DNA of 64,000 bases from Zerene cesonia. Taxonomy: Eukaryota > Arthropoda > Insecta > Lepidoptera > Pieridae. The stretch is from assembly GCF_012273895.1 (NCBI RefSeq), contig NC_052115.1, positions 2,666,001 to 2,730,000 on the forward strand, written 5' to 3'. Positions 41,701 to 56,700 of this stretch are shown piece after piece. The translations under genes and the position numbers were made by a program. How positions within the stretch are numbered: the first letter of the stretch is position 1; each line of letters starts with the position of its first letter. The notes beneath the pieces are model-generated. The model was not told where the DNA came from and did no database searches. It saw only the letters and a list, made by a program, of their open reading frames with translations.

Positions 41701-44700
41701 GTTTAATCTAATCTTAAAGGAAAACTCCCAATCATCGAGTATATAAGCAATATAGTGAAAATGCTACAAATAGTTCATGTTTGAAGAAAACTCCGCCCAA
41801 ACAACCGCAGCTGTTATTGACAATTACAGGCATATCATTAGTCTGAAATAGCATTATCGACGTCGATAGTAAAGTTTAGTGGAAAAACAGAAAGCATAGT
41901 ATAAAACCACAACGCTATAATAATTTCACTTATTTAAACTAATACATAATCCTTTATCCTTTTTCTCATTATTTTTTTTTATCATAATCCTTTTCTTATC
42001 GATTTCGAATACGAGACGACACAACTGCTAATATTTATATACAGAAATGCAAAAAAGAAATAATGTATAATAGAATTATAATATTTTACAAAATAAACAT
42101 CAATAACGATTTAGCTTATTCATTTTTTATATATATACTCACTAAAGTAAATATAAGAATAACATACGAATCACTATATTACTATACTTTATTATTATCT
42201 GTGACTGTATCAATACATAGCTATGTTTACCCTGAAAAGGCCAATTGTTAAAAACCAGTGCATGTTGGTATACACTACTTTTAATCGATATATTAGCACC
42301 GTTAAATTATCAGAAGAGAAGAATTATTTCTTCTTCATTTATTTGCAATGTATCATTGTTGGAATGAACAGGCTTCGTTTCGTTTTCGTAGGGCGACTAA
42401 TATATCCTTTTGGTAATTTGATTTTCACCTTCATTTCAAGGAAAATTCATTTTATTGCAAATTGGTCGGATTTTTAAACCACAATATATACTGAAAGTTT
42501 ATATTGAAATATCCTTATTGATTGATTTTATTTTCAGTAAATGATTCAATTGAGCGCAGCGCTTAAAACAATAGAATAAGATAACATTATTATGTCAGCT
42601 CCGAGTGAAAGCATGACCGTCCAGTGACTAGTTTAGGTCGACCCATAGATAAAAGGCGAAACATCTCTTGTCATTACATTTATTATATAATTCGACTCTT
42701 CACTATTTATCCCACATCAACGAATAATCTTAAAATCTGATAGGTATCTTTTTGTGGGTTTGGTGATCTTGATGATTGTTTATTTTTACGTTACTGTGTA
42801 ATAAAATTTAATTTATTAGTGACGTGTTACGACTTATTATTGACCACAAACACTAACGTATTTCTAAGGCAAATGGGCTAATAGGCTCTGTATTAGTTAT
42901 TTGCTCCATTCTCCAACTTAAATAGCTTCGAATTTATCCATATAAATATACCAAAAGTTGATTTCCATGATTCTGACTAATTGTTTACATAATGTCCTCA
43001 AGTCATTTATACTTCTTACCGGTTCAACCTGCATGTATCTGTCTGTCACTATGGCCCAGTTTCCATCGAAATTTCGTATCGCATTTCGTGTTTTTAACGT
43101 GAAATGCACTATCGCCACTGGTGTGACATGATACACCGAGCTTAAGAGAAAATGTTTAAAATTCAACGCCGCGGAAACTAGTAAAATATTACGTAAGAGG
43201 CAACTACGTTTTAATGCACGAGAGTTTGAATTTTAAAGAGACATCGGAATTTAACTACTATGTTAGGCATTAAATTACATTACAATCAGTTTATTATTCT
43301 TTGCCTATTTCTCGACCTCGCTTTAAGTATAAAGTTGAGGTTGCGGTTTAGAAAATGAATAAATCACGTTTTAAATATTGTTATATATGTATGTGAGTCA
43401 TAAGTCGTAGGTCTTTAGTAATGTTGATACTGCTAAATTAAGATATGAAAAAAGTCATAATAAATTACACAAAAACATATTACAACAAGGGTTTTATAGA
43501 AGACTATTGACGAAACATATATTACACAAGTCAACATAAAAAAATACAATACTCAAAATCTCAAAACATAATAATTATGTGTTTGCAGTCAAGTTGCGCA
43601 TAAAATAAAATATGCATTTTTCTTATTGGATGACTAACCTGGATTGCAACTTAATTATCGCTACATATCTCTGTTCAAACTATCAATTAGGAAAATAATA
43701 AAAGCGGCTGAATCTTACAATAAGATGTTAATCAAAATAGTGTCATCATTAAGTAAATAAGCTTTTTATACTTTGTAAGAAAACACATGTCAAATTATTA
43801 AACTTAATTCACAATGTACCAGAGATATTACGATTTTCAGTAATTTAATATGTAAGCGCGGTTCTTACTCACCATCAGATTTCTACAAAAGTTTTAGCAT
43901 AAGGTATGAGTGTTGTATGTATCCTGAATTGAAAACATGGAGTGGGCGAGACCCTCCCTCGAGAGCCTAGCATAAAATTTGCTAGAAATTATTCCAGCGG
44001 ATGTTCCTTATTCTTATTCTTAATCTGGAGATTTTGTTTATAATTAACGCTATTTATTTGCGAAATTATAAAATTCAATTGTATTTTATTTGGACTCGTA
44101 GATAACAACATGTTCATTATTATTTATTGAGAAACTTCCTGACTTATCTGCTTATTTTTTCTAAGCGAAAACATCTAAAATAACATTGTTAATTTTTAAA
44201 TAATGAAACAAGCACTAACAAATTATATGATTAATTAACTTGATTATATAATCTACATATAATTAGTGCAAAGACACAAACTGGCAATTGAAGCACTAAA
44301 AAGGTTTTAATCTCATCCAGTAATGTGATTCTATGTTTGTCTTTGGATACGAGTCCGCTACTGCAGCGCATGAAACATGCATGTCCCTTCAGCGCCAAGC
44401 TTTCGCACATACCCTCACACCGAACAAAACGACCTAACTATATAACCCTGACACTCTAAAATCAACCTTAACAACACTGCTCTAGCCTGATTGTACATTA
44501 TCCCAGAACATTATTAAATAATATTCTCCGCTGTACTTACGATAAATAGTGCGAAGTTAATCGCGAGCTCTTAGCGAAATATATCTGGCCGTGATTAATT
44601 TGCGAATTTTGTTAGACAATACAGCTTTTTGTATTCGACTTATTCTATTGTTTGTTTTTGTTGGTGAAATTTCTCATTTCTATATTTTTACTTTACGGTC

Positions 44701-47700
44701 TGTAATTTTTGCATCGCGATTCTTATTTTTCTTTTTATTCATGTAACGCGTATTCACAGTAAAAGTGAAATACCTGAATTCACACTTGGGATGAATATTC
44801 ATTTTTTGAAACGGAGAACATTTTAAATTACTTTCAGAAAAATTTGCAGTCAATATTTAAAATTCGCATATTTGTGTTGACACATGAAAACATACATAAG
44901 GATCGTATACATGCATCGTTATTAATTTTAAAACTAAAATTGTTACTATCCTTATACGGCTAGTACAACCAAAAATATGTTTTAACATACCTACCAACTT
45001 CTTTTCACTTGGTGAACAACGTATCGAAAAACGTAGACTCATAGTTTTATGAATCGAATACATATTAAAAATATGTTATTGTAATAGGTATTAATCACTA
45101 TTTACATTGCTAGCCATTCGCGTCGACACAAAAGACAGTGGTTTCCGTGCCATCTTTATGTTCGCTACAAAGCAGCAAAAACGCAAACAATAGTCGACCT
45201 GGATCGTTGTTTTTGTTCTGAGCACCTAATTCCACATAATGCGGAGTTTCTCTACAATTGGATATACACCGGAACATATTTTTAAGATTGTTTTCGAATA
45301 ATGTAATCGAGTTTAATATCGCAAATCTTTAGCTGAAAATAATACTAAATTAGTCGGCATTTCTTTAATATACAATTAACCATATCATGTAAAACCATAT
45401 TATGTAAATAAATAAAAATAAATCTTGGCCGCAGGAACAGAAATCCTGGGTCATAAACGTGATACTATTACATTTCCATCCGACCACCATTACGAGATAA
45501 CTCTTGAGACTTGCAGCATAATCAAAGATGCTTTGGACTTGAAGAATTTTCATAGCTAGCAACCTATCTTCTCCACAAGATTATACATTTCTGGACTATT
45601 ATAATTTCAGCAGATAGACAACATTAACATTATTTTTATTTAAAATAGGTGAGGTCTTTGACTCATAAATATTATAAATAACTTTGTAACCAGTATGTCT
45701 ATACTGGTCCATATAAAATACACAATTTTTTATTTAACAGTCGGGATTGCTATATTCCAATGGAGCGGGAATCCGATTGCAGGTATTGGATCAGTCGCAG
45801 ATTACATGTTATACGAGGCCCAAGAGTGTATAAGTTTACCGACTTTAGTCAGATATCTTTTGATTTCCAAATCTAGCCTCAGCGCATTTGTCCCTGCATA
45901 ATTTCTTTTATTAAAAAAAAAAATGTTAAACTTTATTATATAAGTTATACCTGAACTTATATAATTAAGCCTGTGCGAGTGCAAATTGTTATGACATTGT
46001 TTACAGTATTTTATCTTTAATTGAAATAAATAACCACACAAACATTCACATTTCATAGTTTTATTTTATTTGAGAACATCTTTATAAATTAAGCAAATCA
46101 TTATAGAATTAGTATCTATTTGGAGATCAGATAAAACATGTATAAAAAATAAATATTTTTTTATGTAATATCGGGCAACCAAGCTGGTGGTAAGATGGTA
46201 AGCGACCACCACCACCTTTTGAACATTTACAGAGGTATGGCCGCTTCAAATGCAAATCTTACTAATCATAAAAATACTTCTGACTAAACAGCTACAAATT
46301 TCGCAAAATTATAATGGATGTATTTTTTCTACGGCATAGGCACTTGTTTACGAGACAATCATTAAAGAAAACATGTTTATACACAAACTGGGTCGTTACT
46401 TAAAACATCGCCCACTTTTCCATTAAACAATGTCAAAACATATTGTATTCATAATTTACACATCGATTTATGGCCGTCCACATGCTCGTTCAGTTGTAAA
46501 ATGAAAAATTATTTCAATGATGATGCAGGAAAGATTGACATATCTTTACAATTTGTAGTTTTAATTTTGATATGATGTATATTTTTGTTACTTGACACGG
46601 AAACATGTTATTGTAATTAAATATTAAATGCTTCTCATATTTCTAATGGGTAGTTCGATGTTTATTTTTCTTCCATGCTACATTTATTACTTCGTGCAGA
46701 AAGGAATTTTAAAAGTACTTTATTCTAATAGTTATGTAATGCGTGGATGGTGTAAAATCTGTTTAACTAGTAGAAAACCGTTCCTTTATAGGAGCGGATT
46801 CATCCTCTCTATGAGCGTGAAACCCTTCCATTCATCTCGATCTTTTGTTTGTAACCCTCGAATTGTATCTTTATTTTATACGTCAAAAATGTTTATACGA
46901 GTCTGTATAATTTCTTATATATTTTAAATAACATTTGTTTATACAAAAGAAAAAAATCTGTATAAAAAAAGTTACCATAATAAAAAATCAGTAATAGTAG
47001 ATATTCATCAATCAACGTCTGGTTATAACTGTCATGATTTGAATATTTCAAATTATAATTTCACTTTTACAACAACGAATTATAGATATTTACAAGAAGC
47101 ATATTGGAATAACTACTTTTTCTACTACCTAGTTGTAGCTTTATATAAAATCTTTCATCATTATTGATAACAATGTTAAGTTATCAATAATCACTTACAA
47201 ATAAATTAGATTCAAAAATTTAAATAAAATTGTAACTACTAATAAATAAACTTACTTCCGTTTCATATTATTTTAACTTTGGTTTGAAATTTTGAATGGA
47301 ATTGAAAATTAAAAATCCATGAAGACATTAAAACGCAGTTCAGGTAATGCTGCAGCTTAAATAAACTACGTGGAATAATATTACTGGTCGAGGTCGCGTT
47401 TGAAAAATAAAAAATAACACAAATTGAAGTGCACTCACTCTTCAATTACTATGATCGACATCGCTGTATCGACGATAAAAATCTACTTAGTAATTACTCT
47501 TCTCTGCTATAATGAATGTTGTTTAATTTTATTCTGTTCTATTATATGTCTGGTTTAGTTGTGTGTGTTTAATTCAAAACTTAAATAAAAATCTAAACGG
47601 ATGCTGGACAAGATTCTTGTTTGTTTTTCTGGCTGAATATGAAAAAACAAAGAATTTGTACTGTTTTTTAATGTTTTAACGCTGCAAAATTTCTTTGGCA

Positions 47701-50700
47701 AATATAATATTAACAAAATAAATAATCACTCATTTTATCACAAAATGTAATGTAACATTGTTAATTAATAGTTAATACAACATTCTGTATGTTGTAAAAT
47801 ACTCCAAACGTTTACTTCGGTTTTTCAAAAATAGATGGTATATAAAATACTCGTAAAACAAAATAAATATTAAACATCCTCACATATAAATGATCATTCA
47901 GATTCCTAATAAATAAGTGCGGTTATTGGGAATCCCGAGTCGAACCCGCGTCAGAGCAATGCCTAATTCCCGAAGTCTTGCTTCGGCGCTGTCAACCGCG
48001 CTGATAAACAAGCAATTAAGCGGCACAAAGGCGATGCCCTGGAGGTTCGCGGTTGCGGAATCTTGTCACCTATTTTAATTCACGCCGGGCTACTGCAGAA
48101 TATTAAAGAGCATTCATGCTGACCTAGATACAGCCGAAGACTTGTTAATACGAGCGCCGAGCGCGGTTCGCTCACTGATATTACTGGGTTTTCTGCTCGA
48201 ACTGCTTGTGTTTGTGTGTAATCGAACACGTTGGAATGGGAAAGTTTTATCGAAGTTTCCCTTTGTAGGTCTCAACACTCTAACTTTAGATTCACTAGGA
48301 AGAGCGAAGACTACAAAATATCGTCCAAGTATCTTGAACTCGTTCTTTTCCGATCATTCCTCGAATTACATTTTAATTTGAGTTTTGTATTGATAGATTA
48401 TATATAGAAGAAAATTGTTAACTTATAACTTATTTTAAATGGTATTGATATTACAATTGCATTACACAAATGACTGTCACAAGCATTTTTTGCTTACTGA
48501 GAGTGTTTCAATCTAGCTTTTAAGACACTCATTTAAAGATTAAAATAAATGTTTTGAATTTGAATTTTTAATTAAACAATACAAATAATATACCTTCTAA
48601 TACAAGTATTGATATTTTTGGGTTCCGTGTCCAAAAGGTAAAACATCCTATTACTTAAACTTCACTATCCGCATGTCTGTCCGTTCATCCGTCAACAGAG
48701 ACTATATCTCTTCAACATAGATACCTAGCATTCAATAAAAAAACCTGGTTAAGCTCGGTTGCCGTGGTCTCAAATTGTATGGATAAGCAATTTTTAATTA
48801 ATTACTTATGTCGCAAGCTTCGCCAGTCCTTTTCGCACTTGACCGATTTTTATGTTGTTATACGCATTTTAAATCAGTTTCATTAAGATTTTTAGAATGA
48901 TAAAATATATACAAATCACTTATTATATGGGTACTACAAAATAGAGATCTTGAAATAAAATGAAACACGATTATTATATTTATGACGGCAACATAAATAA
49001 AGACCACAACGCGTAAAAGCAAAATACAGACATCGTAAAACAATGAAGTTGAACAAAACAAATAAATCTCTTTAATGTAAATTCTTACTTGTTTCAGTTA
49101 GTTTCGTTCGACCGTTGCATCGCCCTTTTCAATTTCTCCAACTATTGAAATATTGAAGTTTCTACTCTTTGAATTTATTTAGTGCTAAGTTTAAATTAAA
49201 CTAGCTCGCTGGTATGTGCATGATTGATCGGATGAATTTTTATTCAGGTTTTGTGTAAAATTGTTTTGTATTCAGCTCTCGTGAATATTTAAAAATCACA
49301 AAACATCGTATGGCTAATATTTTATATCTGACGTTTCATCGATACAATATTTTCCCGCTTTTTTATCGTATACAGATAAAACAGATCTACGCTACGTAAG
49401 CGTGATATAAATGAAAATAAATATATTTTTTTCACGACCTCTACATAACAAAAGCCGACGTGAAGTCGTAACTGTCTTAACAATTCAATTTTGTATTTGT
49501 TATGAGATGCGTGATAAACCATGACCTGTTTATTTCAGTCAACGTGAGAATCATAAACGTGAGTATAAGTAATTCTTCTGCGAAAACATGCTGATTTTAC
49601 TTTTATCTATATGTAGAATGAAAATAAATTTATTTCCAAGGCACACGTAAAAAAACAATAATAATGCAGTACACAAACTTCACTAAAGAGAAACAAATGT
49701 AAGTAAATAAGTTAACAACTCTTATTTTTATAACAATCAATTTTTTTTATTTTTTTAATGATACTATAAATCAATAAGGACTAAAAAATTGGATCAATTT
49801 GTATGTTTAGCAGCCTAATCTATTTCGATTTATCGTCCAATTAAGTGGGCACAGGTCGGCTGGTGAAATATAACATTGTTTTCACTTGTTGTGTGTGTAG
49901 CCTTGCCAGATCTACTAAGCTTCTCTTCAATCAAGTAAGATTTTCTACTTGATACTACGTCTAGAAGTTCTTGGTTGGCATTTGTAGACGGTGGTAAAGT
50001 ATGGTACATGCTTTTAGCTTTAGTTTTATAATCTTAAAATAACCAGGTACTTTATGACTGAACATTCCTATTTTGCCTCTAACTCAACAAGCAAATAGCT
50101 GGTGTAATAAGGAATTATTAAGGTTAATTTTTATTCCAATCATTGGATCATTGATGTAGAGAAAAAACTCAATAACACCAGTGAAACCGCATCACGCGCC
50201 GTAGATATAAAGCAACACAAAAATTGCTATCTCCAAATTGCTACATCACGTCCATTTTTCCTTTTTAGGTCAGGAAAAGATCATAACTGTTATCGGATAC
50301 TTGCGGGTCGCCTTTGCCTCTATTATGTGCTGCTTATTATTTGGACTTAAGTTGAGGCCGGCTCTTTATATGTCTAACATGTGATGTTTAGACATTCGCT
50401 TTGGCAGACTGTTTCTCCATCTGTATATCTTATAATACTATAAATAAGCTTAAAATCGTTAAATAATTAAGACAAAATAATACACTTAGTGACAATAGTT
50501 GATTATGATTCAATATACAAAACTAATACACGAGATTCAGAAATTTCAAAGTTATGTCTTGTAAGTTCATTTTGCTCAAACGGCTACATCAATTTCATAG
50601 AAGCGATCGTAGTTGGAGTCTTATTAACACGATAAATCAGTCTCAGTGCTCTCACAAACTTTGGCTTATTTTGTAAATAGTCAGCTATAAGTCATGTGCA

Positions 50701-53700
50701 TTCGCTGCACTAATTTTAACTCAAAACCACTTTAGAGATATCAGTTATTAGACTGTATTTTCATACAAAAGTATTAATTTTAATGCAGTGTGTTAGATAG
50801 GTACAACTCAGACATGTCTTTATGTATCCGTTTCACAATTTGAAAGATAGTTGCTGCCTAATAAATCTATAAATACGTTCCTACGTAGTTTCGTAAATAT
50901 GCTTGTATAATAACGATAAAACCTTTTTATTGTAATCCAATTCTAATATTGTGAGTTTCGATTGATGTGCCATTCAATTTGCACGTTCGATAGCCTTGCA
51001 GGTCTACTTGTAATTAATAACACTATATTGAGAACGATAATTTTGTTATTCATCAGACTACAAAATGCAATGTTATAGCGTACTAGCTGCGCCCCGCGGT
51101 TTCACCCGAGTAAGTCCGTATCCCGTAGGAATATCGGTATAAAAAGTTATTTATATGTCATTCCAGTTATCCAGCTATCAACGTACCAAATTCATTGCAA
51201 TCGGTTCAGTAGCGTTTGCGTGAAAGAGTAACAAACATACATATATCCTCACAAACTTTCGCATTTATAATATTAGTAGGATTAGTAGGGTAGTTATACG
51301 TTTTTTACAATATTTTCCCCTACAGTTGATCAGTATAATATTCAATATAAATAACGAAACATAAGCTAAGAATTAAAAGCCTGCACTTCTATTTGCCTTT
51401 TGTATAATAATATGTTCTACGAGATTATTCATAAAACTAATTTAGGGTATACAACGTACATTATTTCAAGAAGCAAATGCAAAAGTACTGAAAAATTAAC
51501 TACAGTCATAAAGTAAAATTTAAGTGCAGCATTGCAAAGAATCGGGGTTCTCTCTGTACTCATGGATGCCTTTTGCAATTAGCACCATTTCAGGTGGAAT
51601 ATATTCTACAGCAACAGCATCAAAACAGCACAAATGTACATTATATTTTTCCACGTTTTTATTCACAAACATATTCGTTTTTATACCTTTTGTTTTCACG
51701 AATGTGAAAGTTTAACGAGGATTTAAAAGTGCCAAACGGACAGCCGATATAATTTGAACGCGCCCGCATAATGATTTCACGATTTATTTTTCTTTTGTGG
51801 TCGCTCATGGTTTTCACTGACGTAAATTCATTATATTTTATCGTTTACGCAAAATTCTTTCATATTTCAATTACAACTTTTTTTTGGTAGAATCCGTTTT
51901 TATAGATATTTAGTTACAAAATCCTTTAAGTATTATTTTAAATATGTTTATATTATTTATTTAATTATGTTATATTATTTATTGAATTATGTTATGTATC
52001 CCATTTGATATGTCGTATCTATGTAACTACGTATCCTAAACAACATACTGTTATAACAATATCAAATCTGTTGAATATATAATAGAATCGGTCATTACCA
52101 TGTAAGCATAATAACAGCTCTAAAATGCGTGTTACTAAACAAATCTTTCGTGAATAAACTTTACAATGATTATCATCGTTCAGGCCATAATCCACCACGC
52201 TGGCCAAGTCCGGGTTGTCAGATGTCACATATCGTCGAACTTTGGATTCTCGGGCAGGCCGGTTTCCTCACGATATTTTCCTTTACCGTATTGCCATTAT
52301 GAGCAGTAGTGATGTTACACATGCGTTGATATGAGCTTGATAAAATATATAACTAATAAGTAATAGACTTTTTCTTTAAATTTATGCTGAAAGAATTTGA
52401 ATAATGGATCATCGCCCTTTGGCATTATTTAGATATAGTATTTATTTTTTAAATAGGCTAGTTTTTTTTCAATTCATCGAAAAAATGTATAATTGTTTCA
52501 TTATTCTACAAGTTATAAAATAAAAAAGACACGCCAAGTACAATCTAAGAACGGCCCTCGACTGAGTATTTTACCGAAGAAAATATTCCATTCAACAAAC
52601 CGATGAACTCTTAAGTGAGAAGTGGTTAAACTTTTACCACAACGACCAAACAATTTAAATTGCAAGTGGTCTCATAGTTAAATGTCATGAATCTATGAAT
52701 CTGTTTTATTGAGGGGCGTCGGTTTGGCCTCCATCCAAAATGCCTAACATTTTGAGTCAAAGTAAGCCAGTGTTCGTAACAAGCTCAACAAACTATGTGT
52801 TAATGTATGTGTATAAAACTATGAATATTACATATTATATTCATACAGCAGTTTTAATAACTCAGGAGCTGTATTCTATTTTGTCATATTTTAGTCTCAA
52901 GGATATTTTTAGAATGTAGATCTGAATGTGTGTGCAGGAAAAGAATATTATATATTGTCATGACTATGGCTCTATTATAAATTAAAGCCTATAAATTGCT
53001 GAATCTCAACTTTAAATAACCATGACCTAATTACTGCGCGACTGTCTTCTGTCATTCATTAACATAACAAATCCATACGGTACGTCCTAAATTATACCAG
53101 TGTAATATTATTAATAAAATATTTAACTGATATTCTTTAGAAGTATAATTTTTTAGGTTTAACAACACGTTTCTGTAAAAATAAATCTCTACATGAAGAG
53201 TACATCAAAACAATACAACGCAGGTAATGTGCTGATAAGCTCTTCGGGTTTTAAAATCCCCCGTGTGCAATGTTTTTATCCCATAATGCAATAACACAGA
53301 TTCTGTTAGAAAAACATAGTCATTTCGTAGAAATCAATAAGACGGAATGCCGGGTAAATTGTAAATTAAGAACCTAGTCACGTACACATATAGTCAAAGG
53401 TTCGTTCCCATTTGTTTTTTACGCGAGGCTCTTCGAAATTGTTGGGCTGAATAAAAGTTAAGTATGTGCTCCAGGATCTTTATTTTAGTAGTAAATGTAA
53501 CATCTTATTCTCTTGCTGTTCTTTTTTATATGTTCCTACAAACAAAGAAAACATGGTGTGATTTCAGACTTGTAATGAAAATTGATAGAGTTCTATGAGA
53601 ACAACGTATTTTACAGAGTGAATTCTTAAATAGTAAATATACTTTAAATAAACTTCTAAGGTATCACGGAGTAGAGGCTACGAAAGAGGAACATGTAAAA

Positions 53701-56700
53701 AAATTATCTAATATATAAAATTTTCGTGTCACAATGTTAGTTACCTTACTCCTCCGAAACGGGTGGACCGATTCAAATTAAATTTTGTGTGCATATCGGA
53801 TAGGTCTGGGAAACAGCCAACAACTATTTTTTATAACCCTAAATGATAAGAATAAGGCAGAACAGCGTTTGCCGGATCAGCGAGTCTTTATATGAAATTA
53901 AGGAAGCGATGTTTGTTTTTAAGTTTAAATGACTTTTGAATAGTATGCGTTTTACTCAATCATATCGGGCTTAAGCATTTAAATAGCATATAAAATGCTA
54001 TTAGGTTTAGTATTCAATTTGCTTTAAATTTGATTTACTAGCCGCACGGGCGAGACGTGTTGACCCGCAATGAAAACAAATAAACGTATCTTTTTAACAC
54101 AGATTGTGGACACACAGTACACCCACAAGAGGTGGTTCTCAATTTGAGTGTAATTTTTTATGTTTTTACCTCAGAACTTTAGAGTGGGTGAATGTTGATG
54201 ACCAATATTATTCTTTTTTTTTATTCATCAAAAAGGCCTTTGCTCCTCAATATGTATTTAAAAAGTTAGGCATAGATGCTACTTTAGAATTATAACCAAA
54301 CTTGAAAACACGTACAATCTTATTAATATGCAACACCCCTAGTAATCCTGTTAATTTTTTACTAATTTATCCAAAAACTTTGGTTTTTGCAGCTACTGGG
54401 CACCACAATTAACTAGAAAAACGAATTTGAAAACGTCGGACCACATAACAGCGATAAACGTTCGTAGCTGGTTGTCTAATTAATTCTAACAAACACCTCT
54501 CTCCGTCACTGATTCATTTCCTACATTGGTATCGCTTACCCCATCTTTGTGTGAGGGTAGAAAATGTAATGTTAATTTAGCGAGCGCAACAAGTCTACCG
54601 CCTGTCAGATAAGCACCTCAATGACGTGGTGTATCCGCACCGGTGACCCGTACTGAACTTTACGACCGATTTTCAGACAACAGCTAACGTTAAATAAAGG
54701 TGACAAGGAGGAACGGAGAGGAATATATGCTATATTGTCTGCCAGGGATTAGGGGTTGATCGTCAATACTAGAAAGCATTTTTTTATGCCATAAGCGGGC
54801 AACTGAGGTGGGGGTTTGATGGTAATCGGTCTCCATGAATGCGAATGGCAAAGGTCATGCTTCTGCGAATGCTTTACTCGTGTTTAAGGGGAAATGGGTA
54901 AGGAAAGGATTGACAATTGGAATGAACGAATGATCTGAGAAAGGTAAAAAAAAAATCATTGGACAAAAAAATATTTAAATCCCTCAATGTACGATGATCT
55001 ACATGCCCAAATCGATGAAGAGCAAATATCAAAACATCAACCTTAATATAAATAGGGCGAGGACAAAAATTCTGCTTTTAGAAAAAAAGTCATATGTGAG
55101 TAACAAATTATAATAAAAAGTAAGTTAAGTTATTTAGTTTCAATTAAACCGAGATTTTTTAAACTTTGATTAATTACCTAGTACAAATTTGGTTAGTTAG
55201 GTTACTAACATAAGCACTTTTTAATTATGAAATATTCTACCATCGAAATAAAATAAAAACAAATAAGCAGGTATAGATAGCTACGTGTGTTCGTATACAC
55301 GTCCCCCTTATCAACATTTGTAAACATGTATAATTCGAATGTAAATTTGTGGTCGGTTTAATATTAAGGCCGTTGGGTACACAGTCGTTACTCTTAATAA
55401 TATGGCACAAAGGACCCGTAACTTCGCCTGCAAAGCAAACAATATATCGCACGGTTATATTCGGAGATAAAACTATACACAACATTCTTTACACATTATA
55501 GCATAATAAAGTGGACATTTATTTTTTAAAATGGAAACTTTACTATGATGTTCAAATCAAATATTTTTTTTACACGAAGAACTATCTTATTTTATCTAAT
55601 ATTGAGGAAAAAGCACGAATTGTGGAGAAGCACTCAAATACATTTAGGAATTTGGAGATACACGCATCCAACCTCCAAACGAGGACATTATAAGCCATGA
55701 AAGAAAGAAAAATCTCACAATTGTCGAGTTTTTGTAATGTAACACCGAAATAACTACAATGATCGTAATAACAATGTATCTGCCCCATGTGTGCTTATAT
55801 CATTATTTTTCACGGTAATATCCTGAAGTTATAACTTCTTGACCAGACACGCCAGTATAAATTGACCCTTATATCGTCTAGGTCAACAAATACTTTATAA
55901 GATGTTCAAAGATCGGAACGAAGTGGACGATTTATACAATACTGTATTCTTATAACGATTTGAATGGAATATATTATTTGTTAAAACGGCCTCTACCTTT
56001 AAAATACAATATGTCATTACGGCAATTTATATTTATAACAATACGGAGAAAAACACATTTTGTTTCAAGTTTCGACGAAATTTCGTCTAAGAAACTGTAC
56101 TTAATTGAAATTTTAATATTCAGAAAGTGAATTCAGCATGTCTCACCATGAATAAACCATTAATATATGCGAATGAGCTCTCCATCAAAGAATGACTTCG
56201 GTAGTGTAAAATATGCAAATTGGAAAAAACTCGCAATATAAAAAATGCTTTCAGGATTTTGGAACCACCGATATAACAAAAATTACGCTTACCTCATCGT
56301 AAATGAAGTTGTCGATCTCTTCCAGCGGCCGTCCATACAGCTTAGGCGGGAAAGGTTCATATTTTCTCGGTAAACGTGCTCCATCTTCGACACTAAGCCG
56401 CCGCCGGGGCATGAATCCAAATTCTCTGACCAACTGCGCCCCTCTCGAACCTGCACGTTTAGCTGACTCGCGCGTGAACGGAGTGACGACCGCCCTGGGC
56501 TCATCGCTGCGTCCAGGCGGGGGCTCTGAGAAGGTAACATCGAGAGGGATACGCAGCTCCTCCCGCCGCGGCTTCTCGCACTCCGTGTCGAGCGCATCTT
56601 TGGACTGCGACGCCACTAACGGTGCCGCCGCCTCCGGGTTGGTGGCCTCTAACGTCCTAACTATTTCGCCGAGCAAGCGTGAGCCATCTATCTCCTCCCC

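Larger units (their letters stand above)
27420..56292 (-). other. NaCP60E: Intron between coding exons 1 and 2 (28.9 kb)
   Basis: GT-AG intron, phase 0. Mostly AT-rich unique sequence with Helitrons (28704-28934, 29480-29655, 30915-31096, 33540-33650, 35031-35225, 51083-51281, 53707-53884), SINE-like copies (36139-36258, 46161-46262, 54781-54952), tRNA-related sequence at 47930-48010, other repeats at 48618-48800 and 52170-52335, and a CRE / E-box cluster at 38810-38861. No nested gene was recognised. Most of the remaining length shows nothing I can name. Confidence 0.85.

Noticed and set aside
48142..48381. 79-codon plus-strand open frame with a hydrophobic segment
   Set aside because: Unrecognised protein next to tRNA-derived repeat sequence, with no promoter or splice context.
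56251..56292. Reading exon 1 on past 56293 to the stop at 56251
   Set aside because: GTAAGC at the boundary is a good donor, and the in-phase junction to TFCVVSK in exon 2 restores the conserved pre-S1 sequence.
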